Below, one piece after another: positions 37,402 to 47,100 of a stretch of DNA of 61,803 nt (its first letter is position 1; every line of letters begins with the position of its first letter). A model generated the notes under the pieces. That model made no database searches and had not been told where the DNA came from. It saw nothing but the letters and a program-made list of their open reading frames with translations. Source of the DNA: Actinomycetes bacterium (GTDB taxonomy: Bacteria > Actinomycetota > Acidimicrobiia > Acidimicrobiales > JABEUL01). The translations under genes and the position numbers were made by a program. The DNA lies in contig JAJZNL010000052.1 in assembly GCA_021852345.1 (NCBI GenBank), positions 1 to 61,803 of the forward strand, read 5' to 3'.

Positions 37402-39087
37402 ATGGATGAAAATCTAAAATCACTTAAAATTCGAAGTTATGAAGTCACAGAAGGTTTCACAAGGGCACCAGCTAGGGCGATGCTCAGAGCTATCGGTATG
37501 CAAGATGAAGATTTTGACAAGCCACAGATAGGCGTTGCATCATCTTGGAACGAAGTAACTCCGTGCAATATGCCACTGAGCCGACTGGCACAACAGTCTA
37601 AACAGGGAGTTAGATCAGCTGGCGGTTATCCGATAGAGTTTGTCACAATTGCCGTATCTGACGGCATCTCAATGGGGCATGAAGGCATGCGAGCAAGTTT
37701 AGTTTCAAGAGAGGTAATTGCCGACAGTGTTGAGACTGTAATGCATGCGGAAAGATTCGACGCCATGGTAACGTTGGCTGGTTGCGATAAGTCACTTCCC
37801 GGTATGCTTATGGCTGCGGCTAGATTAAACCTACCTTCTATATTTTGTTATGCGGGATCAATTCTGCCAGGGCACTATGATGACCAGGCATTGGACATAG
37901 TATCAGTATTTGAAGCAGTGGGGTCTTATTCAAGCGGACAGCTTACCCCCGAAGAACTCTCTTTGATCGAACACCATGCGTGTCCGACCGAAGGCAGTTG
38001 CGCCGGTATGTTTACGGCTAATACGATGGCTTCGGTTGCCGAAGCCATCGGAATGTCATTGCCAGGAGGAGCATCGGCGCCAGCAGTTGACGGCCGACGC
38101 GACAAACAGGCTTATGACTGCGGCGTTGCTACAATTAATCTTCTTAAACACGATATTACCCCCAGAAAAATTATGACTAAAAAAGCTTTCGAAAATGCAA
38201 TATCTGTCGTAATGGCACTCGGAGGTTCCACAAATGCGGTGCTTCACCTATTGGCAATGGCTAGAGAGGCAAAAGTGGATCTTGAGTTGGATGATTTTAA
38301 TAAAATCGGAGCAAGAGTTCCACATATCGCAGACACCAAACCTCATGGAAACTACCACATGGTTGATCTGGACAATATTGGGGGTGTCCCTGTCGTAATG
38401 AAAGAACTTCTTGACAGAGGTTTGTTGCACGGCGACTGCATTACAGTAACCGGGAAAACGGTAGAAGAGAATCTTAAAGAGATTAATCCCCCGAAGCCTG
38501 ACGGGAAAGTCGTACACGAAATATCTAATCCAATACACACGGATGGGGGCATCGCAATCCTTAAAGGTACTTTGGCACCCAGCGGAGCAGTAGTTAAAGT
38601 CGCCGGACTGGATGTAGAGTATTTTGACGGAACGGCCAGGGTTTTCGACGGTGAAGACAAGGCTATGGAAGCTATACTCAACAACCAAATCGAACCCAAT
38701 ACCGTATTGGTCATCAGATACGAAGGGCCAAAAGGAGGACCTGGAATGCGAGAAATGCTGGCAGTTACTGGAGCCCTTAAAGGGGTCGGGCGAGGCGCAG
38801 ATTGCGCTTTAATTACCGACGGTAGATTCTCTGGAGGGACTCACGGCTTCTGTATCGGTCACGTAGCACCCGAAGCAGTTGACAAGGGTCCAATTGCATT
38901 TGTAAACGACGGGGATCGCATTATTATAGACGTTAAGAAAAGAATATTGGATTTAATGGTAGATGAGTCGGAGTTTAAAGAACGCCAAAAAACGTTTAAC
39001 CCGCCCGCAGCCAGATACACCACAGGGGTTTTAGCCAAATATGCCAAGCTTGCAAGCGGGGCAGAGCATGGAGCAATAACCTCTTAA
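37402..39087 (+). CDS. ilvD: Dihydroxy-acid dehydratase
   Basis: A full-length 561-residue IlvD/Edd dehydratase with the three Fe-S cysteines in [15 protein letters not shown] and [13 protein letters not shown], and the C-terminal [19 protein letters not shown]. It makes 2-oxoisovalerate and 2-oxo-3-methylvalerate in valine/isoleucine synthesis. The size fits the shorter 2Fe-2S or 4Fe-4S type found in actinobacteria. It is followed by ilvB after the attenuator region, but I saw no attenuator before ilvD itself. Confidence 0.97.
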   Translation: MDENLKSLKIRSYEVTEGFTRAPARAMLRAIGMQDEDFDKPQIGVASSWNEVTPCNMPLSRLAQQSKQGVRSAGGYPIEFVTIAVSDGISMGHEGMRASLVSREVIADSVETVMHAERFDAMVTLAGCDKSLPGMLMAAARLNLPSIFCYAGSILPGHYDDQALDIVSVFEAVGSYSSGQLTPEELSLIEHHACPTEGSCAGMFTANTMASVAEAIGMSLPGGASAPAVDGRRDKQAYDCGVATINLLKHDITPRKIMTKKAFENAISVVMALGGSTNAVLHLLAMAREAKVDLELDDFNKIGARVPHIADTKPHGNYHMVDLDNIGGVPVVMKELLDRGLLHGDCITVTGKTVEENLKEINPPKPDGKVVHEISNPIHTDGGIAILKGTLAPSGAVVKVAGLDVEYFDGTARVFDGEDKAMEAILNNQIEPNTVLVIRYEGPKGGPGMREMLAVTGALKGVGRGADCALITDGRFSGGTHGFCIGHVAPEAVDKGPIAFVNDGDRIIIDVKKRILDLMVDESEFKERQKTFNPPAARYTTGVLAKYAKLASGAEHGAITS

Positions 39088-39158
39088 CTATGATTTAAAG
39101 TTTAAAATTATCGGATAGAAGGCTATCTAAATAGGTGTTTTTGAAACGAGTGGATTCC

Positions 39159-39195
39159 CCTAAGTGTATAAAAACCAATTTTTTGTACACTTAGG
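39159..39195. other. 10-bp inverted repeat between ilvD and the ilvB leader
   Basis: CCTAAGTGTA (39159-39168) pairs with TACACTTAGG (39186-39195) with a 17-base loop rich in A and T. It is either a weak terminator for ilvD or an operator overlapping the promoter of the ilvB leader, whose -10 box begins 14 bases later. Confidence 0.5.
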
Positions 39196-39208
39196 CTAAA
39201 TTTCGTGC

Positions 39209-39214
39209 TATAAA
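39209..39214 (+). promoter_or_regulatory. -10 box of the ilvB attenuator transcript
   Basis: TATAAA ends seven bases before the ATG of the leader peptide at 39222, so transcription should begin on or one base before that ATG. The leader would then be translated from a leaderless mRNA. No clear -35 element is present at the ideal distance. Confidence 0.5.
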
Positions 39215-39221
39215 TATATTA

Positions 39222-39260
39222 ATGAAGTTTTTTCAAAATCTCGTAGTAGTAGTAATGTAG
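39222..39260 (+). CDS. ilvB attenuator leader peptide (MKFFQNLVVVVM)
   Basis: A 12-codon frame with one Leu codon and four consecutive GTA Val codons, followed by a stop and then by two alternative hairpins. This is the classic design of leader peptides that sense charged tRNA-Val and tRNA-Leu: when valyl-tRNA is scarce, the ribosome stalls in the Val run, and the terminator is not formed. The leader begins right at the predicted transcription start. It shares the string KFF-x-N with the leuA leader peptide. Confidence 0.85.
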   Translation: MKFFQNLVVVVM

Positions 39261-39316
39261 TACGCGCCCCGACATAGCGCGTACTTTCGGCTCCCACAGA
39301 TCTGGGGGCTTTTTTA
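39261..39316 (+). terminator. ilvB attenuator: upstream hairpin and rho-independent terminator
   Basis: After the leader stop, TACGCGC (39261-39267) pairs with GCGCGTA (39277-39283). Then GCTCCCA (39290-39296) pairs with TGGGGGC (39303-39309), followed by six or more T. The first stem starts immediately at the leader stop, where a ribosome finishing the peptide would block it; a paused ribosome would allow alternative pairing. The exact antiterminator pairing was not computed. Confidence 0.85.
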
Positions 39317-39382
39317 TTTGACTAGCAAATTTGAATTAAACAAAAAAACCAGAAAACACAAGATTACAGCTTGGAGAGAAAA

Positions 39383-41116
39383 ATGAAATTAACCGGAGCA
39401 CAGGCACTAATAAAAAGCTTGGAACACCAAGGAGTGGAAGTAATATTCGGACTACCGGGAGGGGCAATTCTGCCCGTATATGATCCTATTTTGGATTCGT
39501 CGATAAGACACATATTGGTAAGACACGAACAGGGAGCCGGGCACATGGCCGAAGGATACTCAATGGCGACGAGGCGACCGGGAGTTGCAATGGTGACATC
39601 GGGACCGGGAGCCACAAACATAGTCACTCCGTTAATGAACGCCTTTATGGATTCCACCCCGTTGGTTGTTGTGACCGGACAAGTTGCCACGGGATCAATC
39701 GGTACCGATGCGTTTCAGGAATGCGACATAACTGGCATTACCATGGGAATCACCAAGCACAATTGGCTGGTCAAAGACCCCAACGAAATACCCCAAATAG
39801 TCGCCGAAGCTTTTCACGTGGCAACCACGGGGAGACCGGGACCAGTATTAATAGACTTTCCCAAAGACATAGCCAACTCCGCTGCCGACTATTACACCCC
39901 GGGATCGGTATCGCTTGCCGGATTCAATATACAGACCGAACCCGATTCAAACGCAGTTGCAGCGGCAGCTGATCTAATATTAAAATCAAAGAGACCGGTA
40001 CTGTATGTCGGAGGAGGAGTCCTCAAGTCAAATGCCTCTGCGGCTCTGAGAATTTTAGTGGAGCAAACTTCAATCCCAGTTGTCACAACACTGATGGCCC
40101 GTGGCGCATTCCCGGACAGTCATGAACTTAACCTAGGAATGCCAGGCATGCACGGAACCTACACTGCGGTAACGACCCTACAAAAATCAGACCTACTGAT
40201 AGCTCTGGGCGCCAGATTCGACGACCGAGTCACAGGCAAAATCTCCGCTTTTGCGCCAAACGCAAAGATTATTCACGCTGATGTAGACCCAGCAGAGATT
40301 GGAAAAGTAAGAAAACCCGATGTTGTCTTGCTGGGAGAGTGCCGACGTTCAATAGAAGAATTGACACGAGCGCTTACCGAGAAGACTTCGTCCAGTAACG
40401 AAGCTTTGCCTTTGAACATAACGGAATGGCACAATACCTTAAAGGAATGGCAGCAAAAATACCCCTTAAGCTACGATAGACAGGCTTCAGATGTCATCAA
40501 ACCCCAATACGTCATTGAAGAGATATCCAAGAGACAGAAAGAGGGAACGATATTGGCATCAGGTGTTGGGCAGCACCAAATGTGGGCTTCTCAGTATTGG
40601 AAATTTAACAGCCCCAACACTTGGGTAAACTCAGGGGGTGCCGGCACGATGGGTTTCGGTGTTCCCGCCGCAATCGGAGCAAAAGTTGGCCGACCCGACA
40701 AACAAGTCTGGGCCATTGATGGCGACGGCTGTTTCCAAATGACCGCCCAAGAATTGGTTACATCCTCGGCCGAACAGATACCCGTAAAGATAGCTATTTT
40801 AAACAATGCTTATTTGGGCATGGTTCGTCAATGGCAACATATGTTCTACGAGGAAAGATACTCAGAAGTTTATCTGTCTCCAGATCTACCAGATTATGTC
40901 AAATGGGCCGAAGCAATGGGCGCTATAGCCTTCCGAGTCGACACGCCTGAAGAAGTGATACCTACCATAGAAAAGGCCAATGAGATAGACGACAGATCGG
41001 TTGTAATCGATTTTAGAACCGACGTCACCGAGCGCGTCTTTCCTATGGTACCAGCAGGGGCTCCCAACGACGACATATTGGTCTCCCCCGAGCATGCCGA
41101 CGGCATAATTCAGTAA
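39383..41116 (+). CDS. ilvB: Acetolactate synthase large subunit
   Basis: A thiamine-diphosphate enzyme of about 577 residues. Glu in VRHEQGAGHMAEGY, the FAD-domain string LGARFDDRVTG and the TPP/Mg motif DGDGCFQMTAQELVTS ending with ILNN are all present. It condenses pyruvate to acetolactate or acetohydroxybutyrate, the first committed step to Val, Leu and Ile. I chose the ATG at 39383 (MKLTGAQALI), which has GGAGAG before it, over one at 39371. It is controlled by the upstream Val attenuator and is followed by ilvN. Confidence 0.97.
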   Translation: MKLTGAQALIKSLEHQGVEVIFGLPGGAILPVYDPILDSSIRHILVRHEQGAGHMAEGYSMATRRPGVAMVTSGPGATNIVTPLMNAFMDSTPLVVVTGQVATGSIGTDAFQECDITGITMGITKHNWLVKDPNEIPQIVAEAFHVATTGRPGPVLIDFPKDIANSAADYYTPGSVSLAGFNIQTEPDSNAVAAAADLILKSKRPVLYVGGGVLKSNASAALRILVEQTSIPVVTTLMARGAFPDSHELNLGMPGMHGTYTAVTTLQKSDLLIALGARFDDRVTGKISAFAPNAKIIHADVDPAEIGKVRKPDVVLLGECRRSIEELTRALTEKTSSSNEALPLNITEWHNTLKEWQQKYPLSYDRQASDVIKPQYVIEEISKRQKEGTILASGVGQHQMWASQYWKFNSPNTWVNSGGAGTMGFGVPAAIGAKVGRPDKQVWAIDGDGCFQMTAQELVTSSAEQIPVKIAILNNAYLGMVRQWQHMFYEERYSEVYLSPDLPDYVKWAEAMGAIAFRVDTPEEVIPTIEKANEIDDRSVVIDFRTDVTERVFPMVPAGAPNDDILVSPEHADGIIQ

Positions 41117-41162
41117 TGGCAATTCAACAACTTTGATATTAATTACAACAAGAAGGCAACAA

Positions 41163-41693
41163 ATGAAAAACAGTAACCATCATATAGTTTCGGCACTTGT
41201 GGAAAACAGGTCAGGAGTTTTGGCTCGAATTGCCGGGCTTTTCGCAAGACGAGGTTTTAACATCTATTCTTTGGCGGTAGCACCGACGGATGACAGCAAG
41301 TTAAGCAGGGTCACTATTGTCGTAGACGTTGAGACCAGTCTGCTAAACCAAGTCGTCAATCAACTTAACAAATTAATAAACGTCGTTGAAATCCAAGAGC
41401 TGAGCCCCTTAGACGCAGTTGAAAGAGAGTTACTTTTAGCAACCGTACAGTGCTCTACGGGGAAAAGGTCTGAGATAATTCAAATAGTTACGGCTTTAGG
41501 CGGTGAGATTGTGGATGCTGATATATCCTCTTTAACCATAGAGATGTCTTCGACTCCGGAAAAATTAGATACCCTTGAAGAATTACTCAACTCGTATGGG
41601 ATCTTAAAGATTCAACGGACGGGAAGAGTGGCTCTTCCAAGGTTGGGATATCTAGCCGAAACCGTGGCCGACTCAGAGTTGAAATTAGCCTAA
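41163..41693 (+). CDS. ilvN: Acetolactate synthase small (regulatory) subunit
   Basis: A 176-residue regulatory subunit: an ACT domain (HHIVSALVENRSGVLARIAGLFARRGFNIYSLAVAPT) followed by the conserved C-terminal half ending LEELLNSYGILKIQRTGRVALPR. It binds valine and activates or inhibits IlvB. I chose the ATG at 41163 because AGAAGG precedes it and homologues start there; the ATT-rich upstream extension (to 41133) is not conserved. It lies 46 bases after ilvB and ends at a good terminator. Confidence 0.95.
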   Translation: MKNSNHHIVSALVENRSGVLARIAGLFARRGFNIYSLAVAPTDDSKLSRVTIVVDVETSLLNQVVNQLNKLINVVEIQELSPLDAVERELLLATVQCSTGKRSEIIQIVTALGGEIVDADISSLTIEMSSTPEKLDTLEELLNSYGILKIQRTGRVALPRLGYLAETVADSELKLA

Positions 41694-41730
41694 ACCATAG
41701 ATATAAATTCGTAAATATACCAACACAAAA

Positions 41731-41776
41731 ATAAAGAGAACCCGGCATTGGTTAAAGTTGTCGGGTTTTCTTTATT
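41731..41776. terminator. Terminator after ilvN, likely bidirectional
   Basis: ATAAAGAGAACCCG pairs with CGGGTTTTCTTTAT across a ~17-base loop; the CCCG/CGGG base and the T-rich right arm are typical of a rho-independent terminator. The A-rich left flank means it should also stop a transcript coming leftward from the SOS palindrome. Confidence 0.8.
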
Positions 41777-41830
41777 AAAAAATATAAGATTACAGAATGT
41801 AGAGAAACCAAAAAGGAAGCCCTGCAGTTC

Positions 41831-41878
41831 ACATACCTTTATTATATCGAACATATGTTCGATATAATAAAGGTATGT
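41831..41878. promoter_or_regulatory. 48-bp perfect palindrome with LexA box and face-to-face promoters
   Basis: Positions 41831-41878 are an exact palindrome. Its centre (41848-41861) is CGAACATATGTTCG, matching the actinobacterial SOS box CGAAC-N4-GTTCG. A TATAAT lies in each half: 41863-41868 for the plus strand and 41841-41846 for the minus strand. The ATG of imuA' (41875-41877) is inside the palindrome about seven bases after the plus -10 box, so transcription should start at the start codon. LexA bound at the centre would cover the region upstream of both -10 boxes. Confidence 0.85.
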
Positions 41879-42612
41879 CTTTTTCTTTATTAACTGCTTC
41901 TTTAAAGCCCCAGCCGTCTTATCCAAAGACATTAACGCCTTTTCATCCTCAAAATCCCTTCTCTTTCCATAAAGAGGTGTTCTTTGAAGCACTTCCCTAT
42001 GGGAAGATTATTGGTTTTTCTGGTGCTCCGAATCTAGGATCAACTTCATTAGCATATCTGTTCTTATCGGAACTAACCAGATCCAATATTAAAGTCATCT
42101 ACCTCTCCCCTACTAACTTCGGCTATTTAAGCGCCTACGAATTGGGAATGAATTTTAACAATCTAATCGTGATCGACTGCCCAAAAGAAAAACTGCACCA
42201 TGTTTTTTCAATACTCATAAAGGGGTCATGCATAGTTGCAATCAACTCGTCTTGTCTGATGGCCCTCAAAAACTTTAAAACAATTACCGCAAAACTTCAG
42301 GCCTTTAAAACTATGTTGATAGTTATAGATTCTTTTGATTTAAGTATCCGTTCCAACTTAAATACATACCAACATTTTGATTATAAGATTTCTGCGATTA
42401 AAAACACTTTTATAACTACAGACACTCTTGAGTCTATAACCCAAATAGACTCAGGTCGTATCCTGCAAAGGCAGTTGGATTTTAATATTTCAGGCAGAAG
42501 AGCATATCACCCGTCAGAATTTTCCCTCATATTGCCACAAATACCACCGGCTATTCAAAACACACGATTTGACGACTTTAAAACCTTTATGCAACATAAA
42601 AACATCAGCTAA
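41875..42612 (+). CDS. ImuA'-like SOS mutagenesis accessory protein
   Basis: A 245-residue RecA-fold protein of the ImuA' group. It has KIIGFSGAPNLGSTSLAYLFLSEL near 43-66, a Walker A-like loop position with little lysine character, followed by strands KVIYLSPTN and MLIVIDSFDLS. In mycobacteria the equivalent protein works with ImuB and DnaE2 in damage-induced mutagenesis, probably bringing RecA or scaffolding the complex. The match is weak in sequence, but the order imuA'-imuB-dnaE2 behind an SOS box is distinctive. The ATG is at 41875, within the LexA palindrome and without a ribosome site, so a leaderless start is expected. Confidence 0.8.
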   Translation: MSFSLLTASLKPQPSYPKTLTPFHPQNPFSFHKEVFFEALPYGKIIGFSGAPNLGSTSLAYLFLSELTRSNIKVIYLSPTNFGYLSAYELGMNFNNLIVIDCPKEKLHHVFSILIKGSCIVAINSSCLMALKNFKTITAKLQAFKTMLIVIDSFDLSIRSNLNTYQHFDYKISAIKNTFITTDTLESITQIDSGRILQRQLDFNISGRRAYHPSEFSLILPQIPPAIQNTRFDDFKTFMQHKNIS

Positions 42613-42667
42613 AAAACTTTAACTTAACTAGACACAGATACTAACCGCAAAACAACAGAAAGGTAGA

Positions 42668-44131
42668 ATGGAAGAAAACTTTAACAACCGAATCTTATAT
42701 CTGATTTCGCCAGGTTGGCCCAAAGATGATGCAGCAGGATTTGTTACGACTACAGAGGCTTTGGAGCAGTTTTCCTATAAGGTGACAATGGTGGAGCCCG
42801 GTGAAGCTGCAATGCTGTCATCTTCGGCCACAAACTACTTTAAATCTGAATTTAACTTAATAAAGCAAGTTGCCAAAAGTATTACAGACATAACTCAAAG
42901 ACCCGTTAACATCGGAATCGGCAACGGATTGTTTGTCGCACGAATTGCCGCATTACACAATGCGGTTATACCCCAAGACAAGACCGGAGAATTTTTAGCT
43001 CCCCTATCAATAAAATATCTGCCCGACAAAGAGGTGACTAATTTTTTATTAAGAATGGGAATCAAGACACTCTCGGAGTTTACTGCCATAGAAGACAGCT
43101 TGGTGACGGAAAGACTTGGACTAATCGGCAAATGGTGTCACGATTTAGCAAAAGGCAAAGCGCATAATTTAAACTTTGAAAATAAAAAACCCGTATTCAG
43201 TAACTATATAATTTTTGACCCGCCCAGTTTTAGTTATGAGCAGATTCTGTTTCAAGCAAAGCAATTAAGTGAATCCTTTATAAATTCAATTACCGAAAAG
43301 GGCTTAGTGAGTACATCAATACAGTTAAAGGTTTTTTTTGAGAATTTGCAAACATTTGAAAAACTTTGGTACTCAAGCTCACCTTTCAATAAAAAGAATC
43401 TGGTAGACAGGCTCAGATGGTTTCTAGATATCCTGCAATCCGAAAGCGCAGTAGAACGTATTGAATTTACCGCCAAAGATCTGGTATCCAACGGACACTT
43501 TCAAGACAAGTTTTCATTCATAACAACAAAAGAAAATCCCACTTTAGACAGAGCACTGGAGCATATTGAAATTATCTTAGGCCAAGATTATATATATAAG
43601 TCTTCCCTGCAACCCAGAAGACGCCCTAACTGCTTTGTTGAAAAGATACCTTACTATTCAAAAAAACAACTTCCATATTTAAAAGTTGATAACGAAATAG
43701 GCCTACTTAAAACGTTTAACCCAAATACTAAGAAAAACTTTACAGAAAAGAGTTTTAACGACACCTGGATTCAAAATAATACTAATAAACTTATCGATGA
43801 TCTCGCTGAGCCGTGGCCTTCGGATATGCCATCATTCTATCCGAGTATATTTTATGAGAATCCCGTCAAAATAGATATAATCGGCAAAGACAAACTTAAG
43901 ATATCCGTAAGCTCCAAAGCCGTTACATCAGACATTCCTAATCTGATTGTGGGTACTCGCTTTAAAAAGAAAATTGCGACAAGTTTTGGACCGTGGCCCG
44001 TTTCTGAATACTGGTGGGACGAATCCAAATTCAAACGCCTTGCATATATGCAACTAATCACCGAAGATGAGACTGCGCTGCTCGTATACTCATTAAAACA
44101 GCAGTGGTATCTGGCAGGGATTTACGACTGA
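42668..44131 (+). CDS. imuB: ImuB, inactive Y-family polymerase-like mutasome protein
   Basis: A 487-residue ImuB. It starts RILYLISPGWPKDD, where an active Y-family polymerase would place its metal-binding Asp, and the remaining palm acids are not seen, so it should have no polymerase activity. The segment between that start and VNIGIGNGLFVARIAAL is much shorter than in typical ImuB proteins. Recognisable parts follow: LLRMGIKTLSEF (HhH-like), DLAKGK, and the C-terminal PWPSDMPSF ... GPWPVSEYWWD ... LVYSLKQQWYLAGIYD, very characteristic of ImuB. In mycobacteria ImuB binds the beta clamp and recruits DnaE2 and ImuA'. It lies 55 bp after imuA' and 6 bp before dnaE2. Confidence 0.85.
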   Translation: MEENFNNRILYLISPGWPKDDAAGFVTTTEALEQFSYKVTMVEPGEAAMLSSSATNYFKSEFNLIKQVAKSITDITQRPVNIGIGNGLFVARIAALHNAVIPQDKTGEFLAPLSIKYLPDKEVTNFLLRMGIKTLSEFTAIEDSLVTERLGLIGKWCHDLAKGKAHNLNFENKKPVFSNYIIFDPPSFSYEQILFQAKQLSESFINSITEKGLVSTSIQLKVFFENLQTFEKLWYSSSPFNKKNLVDRLRWFLDILQSESAVERIEFTAKDLVSNGHFQDKFSFITTKENPTLDRALEHIEIILGQDYIYKSSLQPRRRPNCFVEKIPYYSKKQLPYLKVDNEIGLLKTFNPNTKKNFTEKSFNDTWIQNNTNKLIDDLAEPWPSDMPSFYPSIFYENPVKIDIIGKDKLKISVSSKAVTSDIPNLIVGTRFKKKIATSFGPWPVSEYWWDESKFKRLAYMQLITEDETALLVYSLKQQWYLAGIYD

Positions 44132-44137
44132 CTTAAG

Positions 44138-47100
44138 ATGTACGCAGAACTTCACTGTCATAGTTACTATAGTTTCTTGGATGGTGTATCCAGTCCCGAA
44201 GATCTCGTAAAAAGAGCGTCAGAGGTTCGGCTTTCAGCTCTTGGGCTAACCGACCACAATGGTTTTTACGGGTTTGTCAAATTTAATCAAGCCGCCAAGG
44301 AATATGGTTTGCGGGCTATATTCGGAGCGGAGCTATCACTGGAATCCACTAAAAAACGCAGCAATTCAATTAATCCGACGGGAGAACACTTAATAATTTT
44401 GACCAAAAATATACAGGGATATAAATCGCTCGCTCACGCTATTTCAGTGGCTCAACTAAACGGCGAAAAAGATAACCCTAAATTCAGTCTCGAATCACTT
44501 TCTAACGTATGCAACAATAACTGGTTTATACTCACCGGTTGTAGAAAAGGTCCTTTAAACAGGGCTTTAATGTCCAAAGGCACGACTGCAGCCAAAGTAA
44601 GACTTGAAGAGCTTATTGAATTATTTGGTAAAGATAATATTGCAGTCGAGTTGTGGAATCATAATGATCCGATTGATATTGAAAGAAATGATATATTCGC
44701 AAAACTTGCGGTTCAACATGACATCAGGTATGTGGCAACAAATAACGTTCACTATTCAACTCAAAAGGAATTCTATCTATCAAACACAGTGGCCGCAATC
44801 AGGGCAAATAAAACTTTAGAAGATGCCTACAGATGGCTTCCAGTATCAGGAGCTGCTTACATTAAAGGGTACTCTGAGCAAAAAACAAACTTTGCAAGAT
44901 GGCCGGGAGCTATAGAAACGACTACTGACATTGCCGCCGAATGTACTTTTGATTTAAATATGGTTGCCCCAAAACTCCCAACCTTTAACACGAATAATGG
45001 GATGTCAGAAATACAATTTCTAAAAGATGTCGTATATAAAAAAGCAGTATTTAAATACGGGACAAGGTCTTGTCAAACAGTAAAGGGTGCTTACGAACAA
45101 TTGGATTATGAACTGAGTATCATTGAAGAACTTGGATATGCCGGATACTTTCTCATAGTATATGACATAATAAATTTCTGTAAATCCAATGACATATTAT
45201 GCCAGGGAAGAGGATCTGCGGCAAATTCGACTGTATGTTATGTACTGGAGATCACAAACGTAGATGCCGTATCTCTCAAACTACTGTTTGAAAGATTCTT
45301 GTCCAAGGCAAGAGAAGGACCCCCAGACATCGACATAGACATAGAATCTCACAGACGAGACGAAGTTATAAATTATATATACGAAACATATTCACGATTT
45401 AATGCGGCTCAAGTGGCAAATGTCGTTACTTACCGATCCAGATTGGCTTTGCGGGAATCCGCTAAGGCACTCGGCTACGAAACAGACGCAATTGAAGAAC
45501 TTTCATCCAAACTCAGACTTAACGGTGATGAATCATTTCCTCAACCTCTTTTATCTTTGAAAAATGCTTTAAAGACGCTTCCAAGACACCTGTCAATACA
45601 CACAGGCGGAATGATATTGACAAAGGAGCCGGTATCGACAATATGCCCGGTTGAATGGGCCACACGAACAGGCAGAAGTGTTTTACAGTGGGATAAAGAT
45701 GACTGTGCTGAAGCTGGACTGGTCAAGTTTGATCTTTTGGGATTAAGAATTTTAGATGCCATACACGAAGCAATTAGCTTAGTTAAGTTACATCACAATA
45801 TAGCAGTTGATATATCCAAATTACCGCAAGAAACCGACATCTACACAATGCTCTCAAAAGGAGACTCGGTCGGAGTATTTCAGGTAGAAAGCAGAGCGCA
45901 GATGAATACCTTGCCTAGACTTAGACCAAAATGCTTTTATGACCTGGTGATTGAAGTCGCCCTAATAAGACCGGGACCAATTCAAGGTGGCGCCGTACAC
46001 CCTTACTTAAACAGAAGATCGAAAAAAGAAAGAGTAATATACGATCACGAAAGCGCAAGACCCGCCCTAGAAAAGACACTGGGCATACCTTTATTTCAAG
46101 AACAGTTAATGCGACTTTCCATGGACGTGGCGGGATTCAGCGCCGAAGAAGCCGATGAGTTGCGATCGGCAATGAGCTCCAAGCGCTCACAATTGAAAAT
46201 GGAAAAGCTGCAGAAACGACTGTTAGAAAATATGAAAGTTCGAGGGATAGACCGATTGGCTGCGGAAAAAATTGTGCGACAGATAGTGGCTTTTTCCGGT
46301 TACGGATTCCCCGAAAGCCATGCTATCTCGTTTGCTTACTTAGTTTACATATCAGCTTGGTTTAAATTTCATTACCCTGAGATATGGTTGGTTGTACTTT
46401 TAAATGCTCAGCCTATGGGATTTTGGTCTGTCTCGACATTAATTGAAGACGCAAAACGGCATGATGTCAAAGTAAAAGGTCCGGATGTAAACAACTCCAA
46501 AACAAAATCCACTGTCCGTAAAGACAACAGGTATTTAACCGCACAAATGGGGTTGTGCACCATATCTCATCTATCAAGAGAACTTGCCGAAAAAATATCG
46601 TCATCGGGGCCTTACGCTAATCTGGAAGACTTTGTTAAAAAAACTAAAGCGACAAAACAGCAAATTGAAATATTGGCTTCAGCTAGAGCTTTAGATTCGT
46701 TAATAGATGCAGATTCCTATCTCAAGAGACGCCTAATAACATGGAATTCACAGATCTTACACGAGATTACAGATCCCGCCAGAATACCCGGTATATTAAC
46801 CCCCAAAGTTCCGTCTCTCTTACCCGAAACAGAGCAAGAGCAGTTAGCCTTAGACACACAAGCGCTCGGAGTAGGTTTAAACAGCCATCCAATACTTCTT
46901 CTCAGGGAAAGTTTAAACAACTTAAACATCATAAAAGCAAAGGATCTATTAAAATTCAAAACCGGTGACATTATAAAAACAGCTGGAATCGTAACGCATA
47001 GACAAGCTCCTCCAACCGCGAGAGGAACGGTATTTTTAAATTTAGAAGATGAAACCGGATTTATAAATACCGTCTTTTCGCCCGGAGCGTGGATCAGGTG

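Noticed and set aside
39100..39393. T-box or other riboswitch before ilvB
   Set aside because: No T-box sequence or specifier loop is seen, while a leader peptide with four Val codons and a terminator explains the region fully.
41690..41992. 100-codon minus-strand frame over the ilvN-imuA' junction
   Set aside because: It runs through a terminator, the LexA palindrome and the start of imuA', and its residues show no family pattern.
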